Part shown: positions 1-10,332 of the stretch, one piece after another
Position numbering within the stretch: the first letter of the stretch is position 1
Layout: each line of letters begins with the position of its first letter
Assembly: GCF_000378765.1 (NCBI RefSeq)
Contig: NZ_KB905343.1
Location: forward strand, 789,218 to 853,217
DNA length: 64,000 bases
Direction of reading: 5' to 3'
Source: Psychroflexus tropicus DSM 15496
GTDB taxonomy: Bacteria > Bacteroidota > Bacteroidia > Flavobacteriales > Flavobacteriaceae
Made by a program: the position numbers and the translations under genes
Notes under the pieces: generated by a model
The model's database searches: none
Seen by the model: the letters and a program-made list of their open reading frames with translations, nothing else
What the model was told of the DNA's origin: nothing

Positions 1-670
1 CATCATTTTGCTTTCTGGCTAAAAGACCTAGATCTCTTGCGATTCTACCAGAATGAACGTCTAGTGGACACGATAGTAAAGCAGGGGAGAGGCTTTTCCA
101 AAGCCCAAAATCTACACCCTTAGAATCAGATCTTACCATCCACCTTAGATACATATTGATACGTTTAGCTGCTGAATTCTTCTGCGGATCGCTAACATGT
201 TTCTCGGTTCTTTTCTCATGTTCCAGTTTAAAAAAAAGAGACTTAAACTCATGTATAGCAGGTTGTAAGGAGTTTTTAGTTTTATACTGTCTAAAAACAT
301 TTTCCAGCCCGCCGTGTTCCTCATAAATATATTTTAAGGACTTGATAAAGTAGCGAAGGTCAATAGAGTTGAAGGTTCTATGAACAAATCCATCACAACT
401 CTTAAGATCTTTCTCTCTGTGATTAGTTATAAAATCGTAGGGTTCGAACTGTAAAATCTTACAAAGTTTTTCCCCGTTCTTAAGTATACTTTTTCTGTTA
501 CCCCAGGCTATAGTTGCAATGAGAAAGCCAATAATTTCTATATCTTCTTTTTTCTGAAATTGATGAGGAATAGAAATGGGGTCTGTAGCAATAAATTTAA
601 ACTGATTGTAAAGCTCAACCTTCTCGTCCAGAAATGGCTTGAGTTTTTTAAATTTAGATAAAGTGACCAT
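1..670 (-). CDS. TIGR02757 (DUF2400) family protein, C-terminus cut by window edge
   Basis: The minus-strand frame stays open from an ATG at 670 to the window edge (223 full codons). It begins [17 protein letters not shown] and contains [13 protein letters not shown], a [18 protein letters not shown] stretch and, near the edge, [14 protein letters not shown]. These are the conserved blocks I know from the TIGR02757/DUF2400 family of Bacteroidetes. The family has no established function. The start overlaps the end of the upstream LolD-like gene by 17 bp, so the two are probably co-transcribed. Family members are about 250 residues, so only a short C-terminal piece should be missing. The family call is from memory of the motifs. 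Confidence 0.8.
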   Translation of the reverse strand, partial: MVTLSKFKKLKPFLDEKVELYNQFKFIATDPISIPHQFQKKEDIEIIGFLIATIAWGNRKSILKNGEKLCKILQFEPYDFITNHREKDLKSCDGFVHRTFNSIDLRYFIKSLKYIYEEHGGLENVFRQYKTKNSLQPAIHEFKSLFFKLEHEKRTEKHVSDPQKNSAAKRINMYLRWMVRSDSKGVDFGLWKSLSPALLSCPLDVHSGRIARDLGLLARKQND

Positions 671-1313
671 CTTTCATTTCTAGTTTTCTATCGGCCATAT
701 TTGCGAGTTCTTCGTTATGAGTCACTATAACAAAAGTTTGCTCAAACTGGTCTCTCAATTCCAAGAAGAGACGATGAAGTCTATCAGCAGAACTGGTATC
801 CAGGTTTCCAGAAGGTTCATCTGCGAAAATAACTTTAGGTTGGTTAATAAGTGCTCTGGCTACTGCAACACGTTGTTGTTCGCCACCACTCAATTCGTTT
901 GGTTTATGCGTTGCTCTGTGACTTAAGTCTAAAAAGCCCAATAACTCTTTTGCTCTTTTTTCAGCTTCATTTCTAGGCGTTTTATGAATGAATGCAGGAA
1001 TACAAATATTCTCAAGGGCTGTAAACTCCGGTAGCAATTGATGGAATTGAAAAATAAATCCAATATTATCATTTCTAAATCTTGCTAAAGCTTTCTTTTT
1101 GAGTCCTCTGATTTGTTGACCGTTAATCTCCAAACTAGAGTCTTTAAGTTGATCTGGTTGTTCCAGGGTTCCTAGAATCTGCAAAAGGGTTGTTTTACCA
1201 ACACCAGAAGGTCCTACAATGGATATAATTTCTTTTCGCTCTATCTCTAAATCTATGTTGTCTAAAACCTTTAGGTCTCCGTAATGTTTACTAATATGTT
1301 TAGCCTTGATCAT
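654..1313 (-). CDS. ABC transporter ATP-binding protein, LolD-like
   Basis: This is a 219-residue ABC ATPase. It has a Walker A motif (GPSGVGKTT, residues 34-42), a Q-loop region (FIFQFHQ), the signature LSGGEQQR at 141-148, Walker B VIFADEP at 161-167 and the switch His in IVTHN at about 199. Length and motif spacing fit the LolD/MacB class, which powers lipoprotein release or export from the inner membrane with a LolC/E-type permease. No permease gene lies next to it, so the partner must be encoded elsewhere and the substrate is inferred. It overlaps the downstream TIGR02757 gene by 17 bp. The region up to msrA is a divergent promoter region. Confidence 0.85.
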   Translation of the reverse strand: MIKAKHISKHYGDLKVLDNIDLEIERKEIISIVGPSGVGKTTLLQILGTLEQPDQLKDSSLEINGQQIRGLKKKALARFRNDNIGFIFQFHQLLPEFTALENICIPAFIHKTPRNEAEKRAKELLGFLDLSHRATHKPNELSGGEQQRVAVARALINQPKVIFADEPSGNLDTSSADRLHRLFLELRDQFEQTFVIVTHNEELANMADRKLEMKDGHFI

Positions 1314-1417
1314 AAAATTCTATTGAAAATCCAAAAGTCAGAATAAAATATGAATTAAAAAAAGCTGGTACCCTACTAATATTTCCTTAAAGAACGATAT
1401 TGTGTTTAATATATAAG

Positions 1418-1425
1418 TAGTTTTG
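1418..1425 (+). promoter_or_regulatory. Candidate -7 box for msrA
   Basis: TAGTTTTG matches the Bacteroidetes -7 consensus TAnnTTTG and sits 18 bp before the msrA start codon. No convincing -33 TTG lies 19-20 bp upstream, so this is a weak call. Confidence 0.3.
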
Positions 1426-1443
1426 TTCAACAAATTATAATTT

Positions 1444-1992
1444 ATGTCAGATCAAAATATTCAGTATGCAACCTTTGCTAATGGTTGTTTTTGGTGTACG
1501 GAAGCAGTTTTTCAACGTTTAAAAGGGGTTCATGATATTACTTCTGGATTTACAGGAGGCAAAATTAAAAACCCTCCCTATCGCGAAGTGGTTATGGGGA
1601 GAACAGGGCATGCAGAAGCCATACAGTTAACTTATGACCCAGAGACAGTAGATTACAAAACATTACTTTATGTCTTTTTTTCAACCCACGACCCAACTAC
1701 TTTAAATAGACAGGGCTATGATGTAGGGGAACAATATCGAAGTGAAATTTTCTATCATAATGAAGAGCAGAAAAAACTTGCGGAATCAATCATTGAGGAG
1801 TTAGAGGCAGATCAGGTTTTTGAAGATAAGATTGTAACAAAAATATCTAAAGCCTCGGTATTTTATAACGCCGAAGACGAACACCAAAATTTTTATAATA
1901 ATTACACTGAAAACAGATATTGTCAACTAATTATAGAGCCTAAGCTAGCGACATTAAGAAAGAAATTCAGTCATCAGCTCAAATCTTCATAA
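1444..1992 (+). CDS. msrA: Peptide methionine sulfoxide reductase MsrA
   Basis: This 182-residue protein repairs oxidised methionine (the S-sulfoxide) in proteins, using thioredoxin as reductant. The catalytic Cys is C15 in GCFWCTE; most MsrA proteins have GCFWG here, so the second Cys (C18) is a mild variation. Further family blocks are GFTGGKIKNPPYREV, GHAEAIQLTYDP, FFSTHDPTTLNRQGYDVGEQYRS and EDEHQNFYNNY. There is no signal peptide, so the protein is cytosolic. The ATG at 1444 lies directly before the conserved N-terminus. It stands alone on the plus strand, followed four bases later by the decayed folE. Confidence 0.95.
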   Translation: MSDQNIQYATFANGCFWCTEAVFQRLKGVHDITSGFTGGKIKNPPYREVVMGRTGHAEAIQLTYDPETVDYKTLLYVFFSTHDPTTLNRQGYDVGEQYRSEIFYHNEEQKKLAESIIEELEADQVFEDKIVTKISKASVFYNAEDEHQNFYNNYTENRYCQLIIEPKLATLRKKFSHQLKSS

Positions 1993-1995
1993 ACC

Positions 1996-2574
1996 ATGTC
2001 ATTTAAACATTTGAGGAATATTCTCAACCTTACAACGACGAGATCAATTCAAATTAACAATTCATTTTGAGAACGTAGAAAAGGATGACAAAAGAAATGG
2101 TATCATAAAAACTCCAGAACGAGCTGCTAATGCGATGCAGCTTCTAGCAAGAGGTATGATATGGTTCCAAAAGAAATCTTACTAAGATATCTTTATTGAG
2201 GATTATGATGATAGGGTGCTAATTAAAGATATTAAATTATATTCTTTATGTGAGCATCACATGCTTCCATTCTTTTGTAAAGTACACGTAGCCTATTTCA
2301 AATAGAAAAATAGGAGGTCTAAGTAAAATTCTAAGAGTTATAGATGTATTTACCAGACGCTTAAAGGAGCAGGAACGCCTTACTCATTATATTCTTGAAT
2401 GCATAAATGTAAACCCTTCAACCTAAGGGTGTTGCTATTGTAATTGAAGCTCAGCATATGTGTATGATGATGAGAGGAGTCCAGAAGCAAAATTCTGCGA
2501 CAACGACTTCAGCATTTAGATGAGCTTTTAAAAATCAAGAAACCAGAAATGAATTTTTAAAGTTGATAACATAA
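1996..2574 (+). pseudogene. folE: Decayed folE (GTP cyclohydrolase I)
   Basis: No long reading frame exists here, but pieces in different frames read as GTP cyclohydrolase I, the first enzyme of tetrahydrofolate/pterin synthesis. In order: DDKRNGIIKTPERAANAMQLL (from 2084), then VPKEILLRY in a shifted frame, [18 protein letters not shown] and EHHMLPFF (from 2198), GGLSKILRVIDVF and EQERLTHYI (from 2313, new frame), [19 protein letters not shown] and [11 protein letters not shown] (from 2422, new frame), and after an in-frame TGA at 2521, NQETRNEFLKLI. In-frame stops also occur at 2182 region and at 2303. The Zn-ligand blocks (CEHH and the later Cys in AQHMCM) are still recognisable, so decay is fairly recent. 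At least four indels make a working protein impossible. Confidence 0.93.
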
Positions 2575-2632
2575 ACCCATTAGTTGAGTATACGCTTCAA
2601 ACAAGATTTTAAATTTTAAAAGTCTCCTTTTT

Positions 2633-5446
2633 TTAATACCACTTTCTCGTAAATAATTTAAATAAAGTCGAAAGGTCTAAAGAAACGATAAATCGTATTC
2701 GTTGGTCATAATCATCTTGTCCTACTTCCCAGCCCTTGCTAGAGTATACAGGTAAATACAATTCAAAATAGTCTTCTACAAAGCTAAGGCGTATCCCAGA
2801 ATCATAGACAAATTGAGGGTTTGCAAAACTGTTTTTAAAGAAACCAGCATCACCGTAAGCAAATATCCAATTCCATATGGTTGTACTCACATTGGTCGAC
2901 ACAATCCAATCGTCTGCAAAGCGTTCTTCAAATTGTGATTTAAAACCGCCTTCTGCCATGATAAATTGCTGACTAAATAAACCACTCTCTTCACTTCGTC
3001 CGTAATAGTTATAATCAAATAAATAATCTGTAGGACGGTCTAAGGCAAAACTAAAAAAGTTGGAATCCTGCGTATCATTGTATAAAAATAAACCACCATA
3101 AAACCTTAAATTGATTTGTCTATTATTGTTGAAAAGCTTTCTAAAACTAAAAGTCGATGAAATCTTACTGAACTTTTTAGCAATTTGATAATCAACGTTG
3201 GAGGTAAAAAAACGATCTAAGTTTTTATCTGAGAAACTATAGCGTATATTAAATATATTGTAATTAGGCTCTTCTGTTACCACCAATTCATTTTCTTCCT
3301 GATCCACATTTACAGATCTTACACTTAGGTTATGTCTTGCATTGTCCCTGAGATTCTGAGGTCTGTAGGTCATCGAAATATAGCCTGAGTATCTATTATA
3401 GAATAGGTCTTGATCGTAAGAAAATCTGGAACCAGTGAGGCCATACCTTACACTAAATAAATCATCGTTCTTGAAAAACTGAGTATAATCTATTGAGGCT
3501 CCTCCCACAACTGCATTACTGGTTAAACCATATTTTGGATTTATTTTGAAACTTAATTGCTTGGGCAGAAGAGAGGTGTTATACAACTTTGGGCCTAAAG
3601 CAAGGCCGTCATAAAGATTATAAGTAAATTCGGGAGTGATAAAAAGTTGATTGTATTTGGGATCATCAATATCTTCCAGTAACCTAAATTGAAAGGGCTT
3701 ATTAAGTAACTTACCTCGACTTTTAAAATTGTTTCTAGGATTGATTTCGGGAATGACTTCATTATAATTCACAGCCAATTGATCGCTGCCCAAATCCTTT
3801 AAGTAAATAATGGTGTCTTTCTGAAAGGCATTAATCCATTCTTTAGAAATGACATTTTTATTTTTTAATTGATAAATAGCTACAGGCATTGGGTTTCTTG
3901 TCTTATTCAAGACCTTTACTTTTAAGGAATCTTTTCTTTCTGAAACACTTGCTATTTTAAAATCAATATCTTTAGAACTGCCTAAGTAATTATCTAAAAA
4001 CCAATCGATATCTTTGGTAGTATATTTAGATAATATATTAAAATAATCTTCTGGTTTAGAGTAGTTTAGTCTATTTATTTTGAAGTATTCATTCAGGCTT
4101 TCGTCCACCGCATTTTTCCCTAAGTAATTTTCCAAATACTTAAACCCCAGACCTGCTTTATAGGGATTTGAGAGTTTTTGATTAAACTTTAGTAAACTAT
4201 CCTGAGGGAAATCTATGGGCTGTCCTAAGTTTTGCCTCGAGGTTGTTTCATGAATAAATTTGTAACGATCATTAAACATTAGATCTGCCGCATGAAACCA
4301 TTTTATCCCAAAAAAATTTGAAAAGGACCCCAAGAGTTTTACATCAGGATAATAGGCTTCAACGTAATCGATCATCACTTTGATGAGAATGGCATCCAAG
4401 AACCACTGATTTTCACGAGTGTTGATTAATAAAGACCGCCTTAAATACTGATCAGTTATGGTTTTTAAAACCTTCATATCATACTGAAAACCATCGGGAA
4501 AAGGCCTGATAAAGCTTGGTAATTGATTAAGCCCATACACAGGAGAGATGTTATAGTCCTCTTCCGTAATGAGCATTTTATCGAAACTAAATTCACCAAA
4601 TTTTTCTTCTAGATAATATACGATTCTATCCAGGATTAATGCTTCAATTTCTGGTCTTAGTTCGCTGTCTTTTAGATTAGTAAGGATCTTAACATGATCG
4701 GTTTGTATAGTTTCGAAATTATCAATTCTTTTGACAAACAAGGAGGTACCAACAAAATTCTTACCAACCAGTTTTATATTTTGGTAGCTGGTCAACTTTG
4801 ACTTTGAATCAGTTTGCTTAAAATTTGACTTGACTATGTATGAATTTGGAATCAACAAATTCAAATCATAATCCAGCTTTTGTAAAGGATAATCATTGAT
4901 GTCTTTATGACTATAAATAATCCAATCATTTTGATATATCGCAGGGGCAATAAGCCATTGCTTGAGGACTAATTCTCTTTGATTCCATCCAAATCCAGTA
5001 AATCTTTGGTCTGGAATAGTTAAGGTATAATTTAAATTGATCGTGATCGATTTTCCAGATTCAAGTGGAGTACCTAATAAAATTTCAATAAGGTCTGCTT
5101 GACCTTGAACCCTCTTCCATTCTGAAGGTTGAGATGAAGTAGATAAAGAATGAATTCTTGTCCCACCTCGCTCTTCATCGGAGGCAAAATGAAACCTTCT
5201 CACATATTCTTGGGCATACCGCTTTGCTAAAGGGCTTTCTTTATCAGAAAATGCATTGATCCAATCATAAAGGAATATAGAGTTTAAATCAGTTTTAGCT
5301 TCATTCACAAAGGTTATTTGCTGAGTTATGCTGAGTGATTTTAAGTCCTCAGACGATAGGATTTCTGCTTGAATCTTATTTTGAGCAATACTCAAAACAG
5401 GAAGACCAAAAATTGAAATTAAGATGTAAAGGAATTGATTTTTCAA
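2633..5446 (-). CDS. Outer-membrane protein: degenerate M1-peptidase-like domain fused to a beta-barrel
   Basis: This 937-residue exported protein has a signal peptide (about 1-21, ending SIAQ). The N-terminal half resembles gluzincin M1 aminopeptidases in overall pattern, including a NPYKAGLGFKYLENYLG segment and a thermolysin-like helical region. The expected HExxH zinc site is absent: the place where it should lie reads ITDQYLRRSLLINTRENQWF. The C-terminal ~370 residues alternate polar and aromatic residues and end in a strand (FKLFTRKWY), as expected for an outer-membrane barrel of the surface-antigen type. I infer a non-catalytic surface protein. Its ATG overlaps the stop of the upstream T9SS-tagged nuclease by 4 bp (ATGA), so the two are translationally coupled. 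Confidence 0.65.
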   Translation of the reverse strand: MKNQFLYILISIFGLPVLSIAQNKIQAEILSSEDLKSLSITQQITFVNEAKTDLNSIFLYDWINAFSDKESPLAKRYAQEYVRRFHFASDEERGGTRIHSLSTSSQPSEWKRVQGQADLIEILLGTPLESGKSITINLNYTLTIPDQRFTGFGWNQRELVLKQWLIAPAIYQNDWIIYSHKDINDYPLQKLDYDLNLLIPNSYIVKSNFKQTDSKSKLTSYQNIKLVGKNFVGTSLFVKRIDNFETIQTDHVKILTNLKDSELRPEIEALILDRIVYYLEEKFGEFSFDKMLITEEDYNISPVYGLNQLPSFIRPFPDGFQYDMKVLKTITDQYLRRSLLINTRENQWFLDAILIKVMIDYVEAYYPDVKLLGSFSNFFGIKWFHAADLMFNDRYKFIHETTSRQNLGQPIDFPQDSLLKFNQKLSNPYKAGLGFKYLENYLGKNAVDESLNEYFKINRLNYSKPEDYFNILSKYTTKDIDWFLDNYLGSSKDIDFKIASVSERKDSLKVKVLNKTRNPMPVAIYQLKNKNVISKEWINAFQKDTIIYLKDLGSDQLAVNYNEVIPEINPRNNFKSRGKLLNKPFQFRLLEDIDDPKYNQLFITPEFTYNLYDGLALGPKLYNTSLLPKQLSFKINPKYGLTSNAVVGGASIDYTQFFKNDDLFSVRYGLTGSRFSYDQDLFYNRYSGYISMTYRPQNLRDNARHNLSVRSVNVDQEENELVVTEEPNYNIFNIRYSFSDKNLDRFFTSNVDYQIAKKFSKISSTFSFRKLFNNNRQINLRFYGGLFLYNDTQDSNFFSFALDRPTDYLFDYNYYGRSEESGLFSQQFIMAEGGFKSQFEERFADDWIVSTNVSTTIWNWIFAYGDAGFFKNSFANPQFVYDSGIRLSFVEDYFELYLPVYSSKGWEVGQDDYDQRIRFIVSLDLSTLFKLFTRKWY

Positions 5447-6678
5447 TGGTGCACGTAAAATTTTTCAACATTCTTAACCTGTTCTATAGATAAAAGATAC
5501 AATCCAGCGGGATAGGAGGAAACATCTATTTCAGTTTTCAAATCTGTGATTACAAAAGAATTTAATTCCTGTCCTAACAGATTATATATTTTACAATTTT
5601 TAGATTTTAAGTCTGGTGAAAATTTAAGCTTCAAGTAATTTTTCACCAGATTTCCCTTTAAAAATATAACATTTTTAGTGGATTCAAAATCAGTAGTGGA
5701 AAGAACTTCCTCTTGAATGCTTAGTTTCATCACCACGGGAAGGTGATCGCTCATTTGGTAAAGCCAATCTCTGAGCTCCTGATCATAATATCCATCACAG
5801 TCTATACTATTGATTCTATTATTGAAGCAATTGGCATTATTACCAAAAGCCTCGTATGATTCATCTACATAACTTATACTATTAGTTGGTGTTGTTAAGG
5901 CATCTGAAATTAGCATAAAGTCAAATCTATCATCCAAACCACCTCCAGCTCCAAAATCGTCAAACTCTTCTGTACTTACTCGTGTACTTTGAGTGTGAGT
6001 ACCTGCAAAATCTGAATTATTATTCCAGTCTCCTGAAGTTTGTATTGGATCTACCAAAGCAAGATTTTCGGTTCCGTTTAGCAAAGTTTGATAGCCAGGT
6101 TCATCTGCTGAATACATATTGAAATCTCCAGCTAATAATATGTTTGAGTCCGAGGGGTAATTTTGAATGTATTGAATGAATTGCTGAGCTTCAAATAATC
6201 GTTCTTCTTCATTAATTTCACCTCTTGAAGCTTTAAAGTGAGCTACAAACACCTCTAACTTGGGTTTAGATTGAGTATTGATAAAAAAGCTATAATGATT
6301 GATACTTCTTACGTTGGTTTCAATTTGATCTGTATAATCTAATATCAATTTATTTGTATCGTAGTAGACGAGTTGATGTATTAATGATGCTCCAGACGTA
6401 TTGAACAAGAAAGGTGCCTGAGCAATGGGGGCAGTGGAGTAGGAGAAGGACTCATTTAATATATCTATACCATCCTGTTGTGATTCTACTTCACAAACCA
6501 TCAATAAATCGGGTTCATAGCTATCTAAAATAGAGTTCAATAATTCCAAACGATTGGAAGGAGGTGCGCTAGAAAAATTTAATAAGTTATAGAACATGGT
6601 TTTCAATTCGGTCTGGCCATAACATAATTGAGCCAGAAACAAACAACACACCAAGGCTAACTTAGATAAATATTGCAT
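5443..6678 (-). CDS. Secreted endonuclease/exonuclease/phosphatase-fold protein with T9SS sorting domain
   Basis: This 411-residue protein starts with a signal peptide (MQYLSKLALVCCLFLAQLCYG). The EEP (DNase I/sphingomyelinase) fold is indicated by MVCEVES (metal-binding Glu), LLAGDFNMYS (Asp/Asn) and MSDHLPVVMKL (catalytic Asp-His). The last ~75 residues (ILKGNLVKNYL... to ...SSYPAGLYLLSI) form a T9SS type A C-terminal sorting domain, so it is expected to cross the outer membrane through the Por machinery. The substrate (DNA, lipid or phosphate ester) cannot be told from sequence. It precedes the barrel protein gene with a 4 bp overlap and follows the LOG gene by 4 bp. Confidence 0.85.
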   Translation of the reverse strand: MQYLSKLALVCCLFLAQLCYGQTELKTMFYNLLNFSSAPPSNRLELLNSILDSYEPDLLMVCEVESQQDGIDILNESFSYSTAPIAQAPFLFNTSGASLIHQLVYYDTNKLILDYTDQIETNVRSINHYSFFINTQSKPKLEVFVAHFKASRGEINEEERLFEAQQFIQYIQNYPSDSNILLAGDFNMYSADEPGYQTLLNGTENLALVDPIQTSGDWNNNSDFAGTHTQSTRVSTEEFDDFGAGGGLDDRFDFMLISDALTTPTNSISYVDESYEAFGNNANCFNNRINSIDCDGYYDQELRDWLYQMSDHLPVVMKLSIQEEVLSTTDFESTKNVIFLKGNLVKNYLKLKFSPDLKSKNCKIYNLLGQELNSFVITDLKTEIDVSSYPAGLYLLSIEQVKNVEKFYVHH

Positions 6679-6682
6679 TTGA

Positions 6683-7369
6683 TCAGAAGTTTGGGCTTAA
6701 ATCATACTGGTTGTAAAATTTATCCAAGATTTCAACAACTTCATCTTCAGTATCTACAAGTTCAATGAGATCTAAATCTTCGATACTAACGGTGTTTAAT
6801 TTTTCAGCTAGCGTAGTCTTAATCCAATCGATTAGCCCACTCCAAAATTCTTTACCAACAAGAATAATTGGAAATTTATCTATTTTTCCTGTTTGTATAA
6901 GGGTTATTGCTTCAAAAAGTTCATCGAGAGTTCCGAAACCACCAGGCATGACCACGAAGCCTTGAGAATATTTTACAAACATCACTTTTCTAACAAAGAA
7001 ATAATCGAAATCTAAGCTTTTATTCGAGTCTATATAGGGATTGTCATGCTGCTCAAAAGGCAAATCTATGTTTAAACCTACAGAAGTTCCTCCACCTAAA
7101 TTAGCGCCTTTATTTCCAGCTTCCATAATACCTGGGCCTCCGCCAGTGATAATCCCATAGCCTTGGTCTACAATCTTATTAGCCACTTTAACAGCTAATT
7201 CATAGTATTTATCGCCAGGTTTCAATCTTGCAGAACCAAAAATTGAGACACAGGGCCCAATTTCGCTAAGGCGTTCATACCCGTATACAAATTCACTCAT
7301 GATTTTGAACAGAGCCCAACTATCATTTGTTTTTATCTCATTCCAGTTCTTTGGATGTTTGCTTACCAT
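6683..7369 (-). CDS. LOG family protein (putative nucleotide 5'-monophosphate phosphoribohydrolase)
   Basis: This 228-residue Rossmann-fold protein carries CVSIFGSARLKPGD near the N-terminus, GIITGGGPGIMEAGNKGA, and the family motif PGGFGTLDE. The LOG family (TIGR00730) cleaves ribose 5-phosphate from nucleoside monophosphates; plant and some bacterial members release cytokinins, and the function in Bacteroidetes is unclear. Length is within the family's usual range. It lies 9 bp downstream of uvrA and 4 bp upstream of the EEP gene on the same strand, so it is likely transcribed with them. Confidence 0.88.
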   Translation of the reverse strand: MVSKHPKNWNEIKTNDSWALFKIMSEFVYGYERLSEIGPCVSIFGSARLKPGDKYYELAVKVANKIVDQGYGIITGGGPGIMEAGNKGANLGGGTSVGLNIDLPFEQHDNPYIDSNKSLDFDYFFVRKVMFVKYSQGFVVMPGGFGTLDELFEAITLIQTGKIDKFPIILVGKEFWSGLIDWIKTTLAEKLNTVSIEDLDLIELVDTEDEVVEILDKFYNQYDLSPNF

Positions 7370-7378
7370 TTTGATTAA

Positions 7379-10216
7379 TTAAATAAGTTCTTTCTTTAAA
7401 AATTGTGCTGTGTAGCTTTTTTTGTTTTTGGCAACTTGCTCTGGAGTTCCTTTTGCTACTAATTTTCCGCCTTTTTTTCCACCTTCATAGCCGATATCAA
7501 AAATATAGTCGGCCAGTTTAATCACGTCCATATTATGTTCTATAATCAGAACTGTGTTTCCTTTTTCAACTAATTTTTCTAGCACCTCCATGAGTACACG
7601 AATATCCTCAAAGTGAAGTCCGGTTGTTGGTTCATCGAGGATATAAAATGTATTTCCTGTACTTATTTTAGATAATTCTGTTGCAAGTTTAATTCGCTGA
7701 GCTTCACCTCCAGATAGGGTAGTACTTTGCTGCCCGAGTGTGATGTAACCAAGACCAACATCTTGAATAGTTTTTAGTTTTCTATGAATTTTTGGAATGG
7801 GCTCAAAAAAAGCAGTTGCTTCTTCTATTGTCATTTGTAAAACATCACTGATCGATTTCCCTTTATATCTAATCTCTAGGGTTTCACGATTAAAACGCTT
7901 TCCCATACAGGTTTCACATTCAACATAGACATCGGGAAGAAAATTCATTTCGATTACTTTCACACCTGCACCTCCACAAGTTTCACAGCGTCCACCTTTC
8001 ACATTAAAACTGAATCTTCCAGGTTTATAACCTCGAATTAAGGCTTCTGGAGTTTTAGAAAACAGATTCCGAATCTCACCAAAAACACCTGTATAGGTTG
8101 CGGGATTAGATCGAGGAGTTCTACCAATTGGAGATTGATTTATGTCAATTACTTTATCAAGGTGTTTTAGTCCTCGGACACTTTTATGAGGTAAGGCTTC
8201 CATTTTTCCGTTAAAAAAATGGTTATTTAACACGGGGTAGAGGGTATCATTAATAAGAGTAGACTTACCACTACCAGAAACTCCTGTGACTAAAACAAGC
8301 TTGCCTAAAGGAATTTTAATGGAAACATCTTTTAAATTATTCCCCGTGGCGTTCATGAGGTGTAGATGCTTACCGTTTCCTTTTCTTCGCTTTTTGGGTA
8401 CTGCTATTTGTCGTTCGCCAGAAAGATAATCTGCAGTGAGGGTGTTATGCTTAAGAATGGTCTTAGGACCTCCTTCACTTATGATCTCCCCTCCATTTTT
8501 TCCTGCATGTGGTCCTATGTCAATAACGTGATCTGCTCGCTCTATCATGTCTTTATCATGTTCTACAACGATAATAGAGTTTCCCACATCTCTCAGAGAG
8601 ACCAAGGAGTTGATTAGTTTTTCGTTATCCCTTTGATGTAATCCTATGCTAGGTTCATCAAGAATATAAAGCACCCCCACTAGCTGAGAACCAATTTGTG
8701 TAGCAAGACGAATTCGCTGGGCTTCACCCCCAGAGAGGGTTTTAGAACCTCTGTTTAAATTTAAATAATTCAATCCAACATCTTCTAAAAAAGAAAGCCT
8801 GGTCCTTATTTCTTTGACGATTTCCTCTGCAATTTTTTGTTCACTTTTAGAAAATTTGGCTATCAAATCTTTAAAGAAATTCACCAACTCATCGATGTCC
8901 ATATTAACGAGCTCACCAATGTTTTTACCATCTATTTTGTAATATAACGATTCCTTTTTGAGCCTGCTTCCAGAACAAGATTCACATGGGTTTTTATCCA
9001 TGTATTTCTTAGCCCAACGTTTTAAGGCAGCTGAGGATTCTTTTTGATGAAAAGTAGTTTTGATAAACTCGGCAACCCCTTCAAAATTATAACTAAAGGT
9101 TTTATTCACTTTAGAGGTTTTACTGTATTTTTCAAATCTAGCTTTACCTCCATGTAGAATTACTGAAATGGCTTCTTGAGGAATCTCTTCAATAGGGTCT
9201 GTGAGAGAGAAATTATAGTGTTCTGCAATAGAACGTAACTGCTTAAATACCCAATTGTTTTTCTTTTCCTTCCCATGAGGTTCTATCCCACCTTCTTTTA
9301 TAGACAAGCTTGGGTCTGGTATTATTCTATCCAAATTGATTTCAAAAACCTCTCCAAGTCCGTTGCATTTTGGACAAGCGCCTTTAGGAGAATTAAAAGA
9401 AAAGTTATTTGGTTCTGGATTAGGGTAAGATATACCTGTAGAAGGACACATCAAATTACGGCTGAAGAACTTTGGTTCTTCTTTACCATGCTCTAAAATC
9501 ATCATAACATCATTTCCTTGCTTCATAGCCGTCATGATGCTTTCGCTTAAACGCTTGTTGGTATTGACGTCGTCTTCAATTTTGAGGCGATCGACGACAA
9601 CTTCAATATCGTGGATTTTATATCTATCCACCTTCATCCCTTTTTCTATATCCTTTATTTCACCATCGATCCTTACTTTCAGAAATCCTTGCTTAGCGAT
9701 CTGTTCGAACAATTCTCTATAATGTCCTTTTCTTGAGCGTATGACTGGAGCCAGAATATTCACTTTCTTGCCGTTAAAGTCTTCGATAATTTTACTCTGG
9801 ATCTGTTCGTCGGTAAAACTTACCATTTTTTCACCGGTCTTGTAACTGTAGGCGGTTCCAACCCTTGCAAAAAGTAGTCGCAAAAAGTCATAGATTTCCG
9901 TAATGGTACCCACGGTACTCCGTGGACTTTTAGATGTTGTTTTCTGTTCGATAGCGATGACAGGAGAAAGCCCTTCAATTTTATCTACGTCTGGACGTTC
10001 CAGCCCCCCTAAGAACTGACGGGCATATGCTGAAAAAGTTTCTATATAACGTCTTTGACCTTCTGCATAGATAGTGTCAAATGCTAAGGACGATTTTCCA
10101 GAACCAGACAAGCCTGTAATAACAACCAATTTATTTCTTGGTATATCAACATCAATATCTTTTAGATTGTGGACCCTAGCCCCAAGGACTTCAATGTACT
10201 GTTCTTTTTTCTTCAT
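7379..10216 (-). CDS. uvrA: UvrABC excision-repair subunit A
   Basis: At 945 residues this is a full-length UvrA, the damage-recognition ATPase that loads UvrB in nucleotide excision repair. Both ATPase halves are present: Walker [10 protein letters not shown] near residue 35 and GVSGSGKST in the second half, each with its own signature LSGGEAQRI and Walker B ([22 protein letters not shown]). Zinc-finger Cys pairs are seen as [16 protein letters not shown] and the CETCGGAG...CETCMGKR module. The ATG at 10216 precedes the canonical ...[13 protein letters not shown] start. It heads the minus-strand run continuing with the LOG gene. Confidence 0.97.
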   Translation of the reverse strand: MKKKEQYIEVLGARVHNLKDIDVDIPRNKLVVITGLSGSGKSSLAFDTIYAEGQRRYIETFSAYARQFLGGLERPDVDKIEGLSPVIAIEQKTTSKSPRSTVGTITEIYDFLRLLFARVGTAYSYKTGEKMVSFTDEQIQSKIIEDFNGKKVNILAPVIRSRKGHYRELFEQIAKQGFLKVRIDGEIKDIEKGMKVDRYKIHDIEVVVDRLKIEDDVNTNKRLSESIMTAMKQGNDVMMILEHGKEEPKFFSRNLMCPSTGISYPNPEPNNFSFNSPKGACPKCNGLGEVFEINLDRIIPDPSLSIKEGGIEPHGKEKKNNWVFKQLRSIAEHYNFSLTDPIEEIPQEAISVILHGGKARFEKYSKTSKVNKTFSYNFEGVAEFIKTTFHQKESSAALKRWAKKYMDKNPCESCSGSRLKKESLYYKIDGKNIGELVNMDIDELVNFFKDLIAKFSKSEQKIAEEIVKEIRTRLSFLEDVGLNYLNLNRGSKTLSGGEAQRIRLATQIGSQLVGVLYILDEPSIGLHQRDNEKLINSLVSLRDVGNSIIVVEHDKDMIERADHVIDIGPHAGKNGGEIISEGGPKTILKHNTLTADYLSGERQIAVPKKRRKGNGKHLHLMNATGNNLKDVSIKIPLGKLVLVTGVSGSGKSTLINDTLYPVLNNHFFNGKMEALPHKSVRGLKHLDKVIDINQSPIGRTPRSNPATYTGVFGEIRNLFSKTPEALIRGYKPGRFSFNVKGGRCETCGGAGVKVIEMNFLPDVYVECETCMGKRFNRETLEIRYKGKSISDVLQMTIEEATAFFEPIPKIHRKLKTIQDVGLGYITLGQQSTTLSGGEAQRIKLATELSKISTGNTFYILDEPTTGLHFEDIRVLMEVLEKLVEKGNTVLIIEHNMDVIKLADYIFDIGYEGGKKGGKLVAKGTPEQVAKNKKSYTAQFLKKELI

Positions 10217-10278
10217 ATCAATTTCAACGCGCGAATTTAAGTAAACAAAATGATATTTTTTGATTTAATACCATTTGC

Positions 10279-10295
10279 TTATCATTTGTTGATAA
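10279..10295. repeat. Short inverted repeat upstream of uvrA
   Basis: TTATCA and TGATAA form 6 bp arms around TTTGT, 63 bp upstream of the uvrA start. There is no T-run, so it is not an obvious terminator. It could be an operator for uvrA or chance in AT-rich DNA. Confidence 0.25.
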
Positions 10296-10332
10296 AGGTT
10301 TAAAAGCTAGAGAATAGGGAAGGAGTTGTTTG

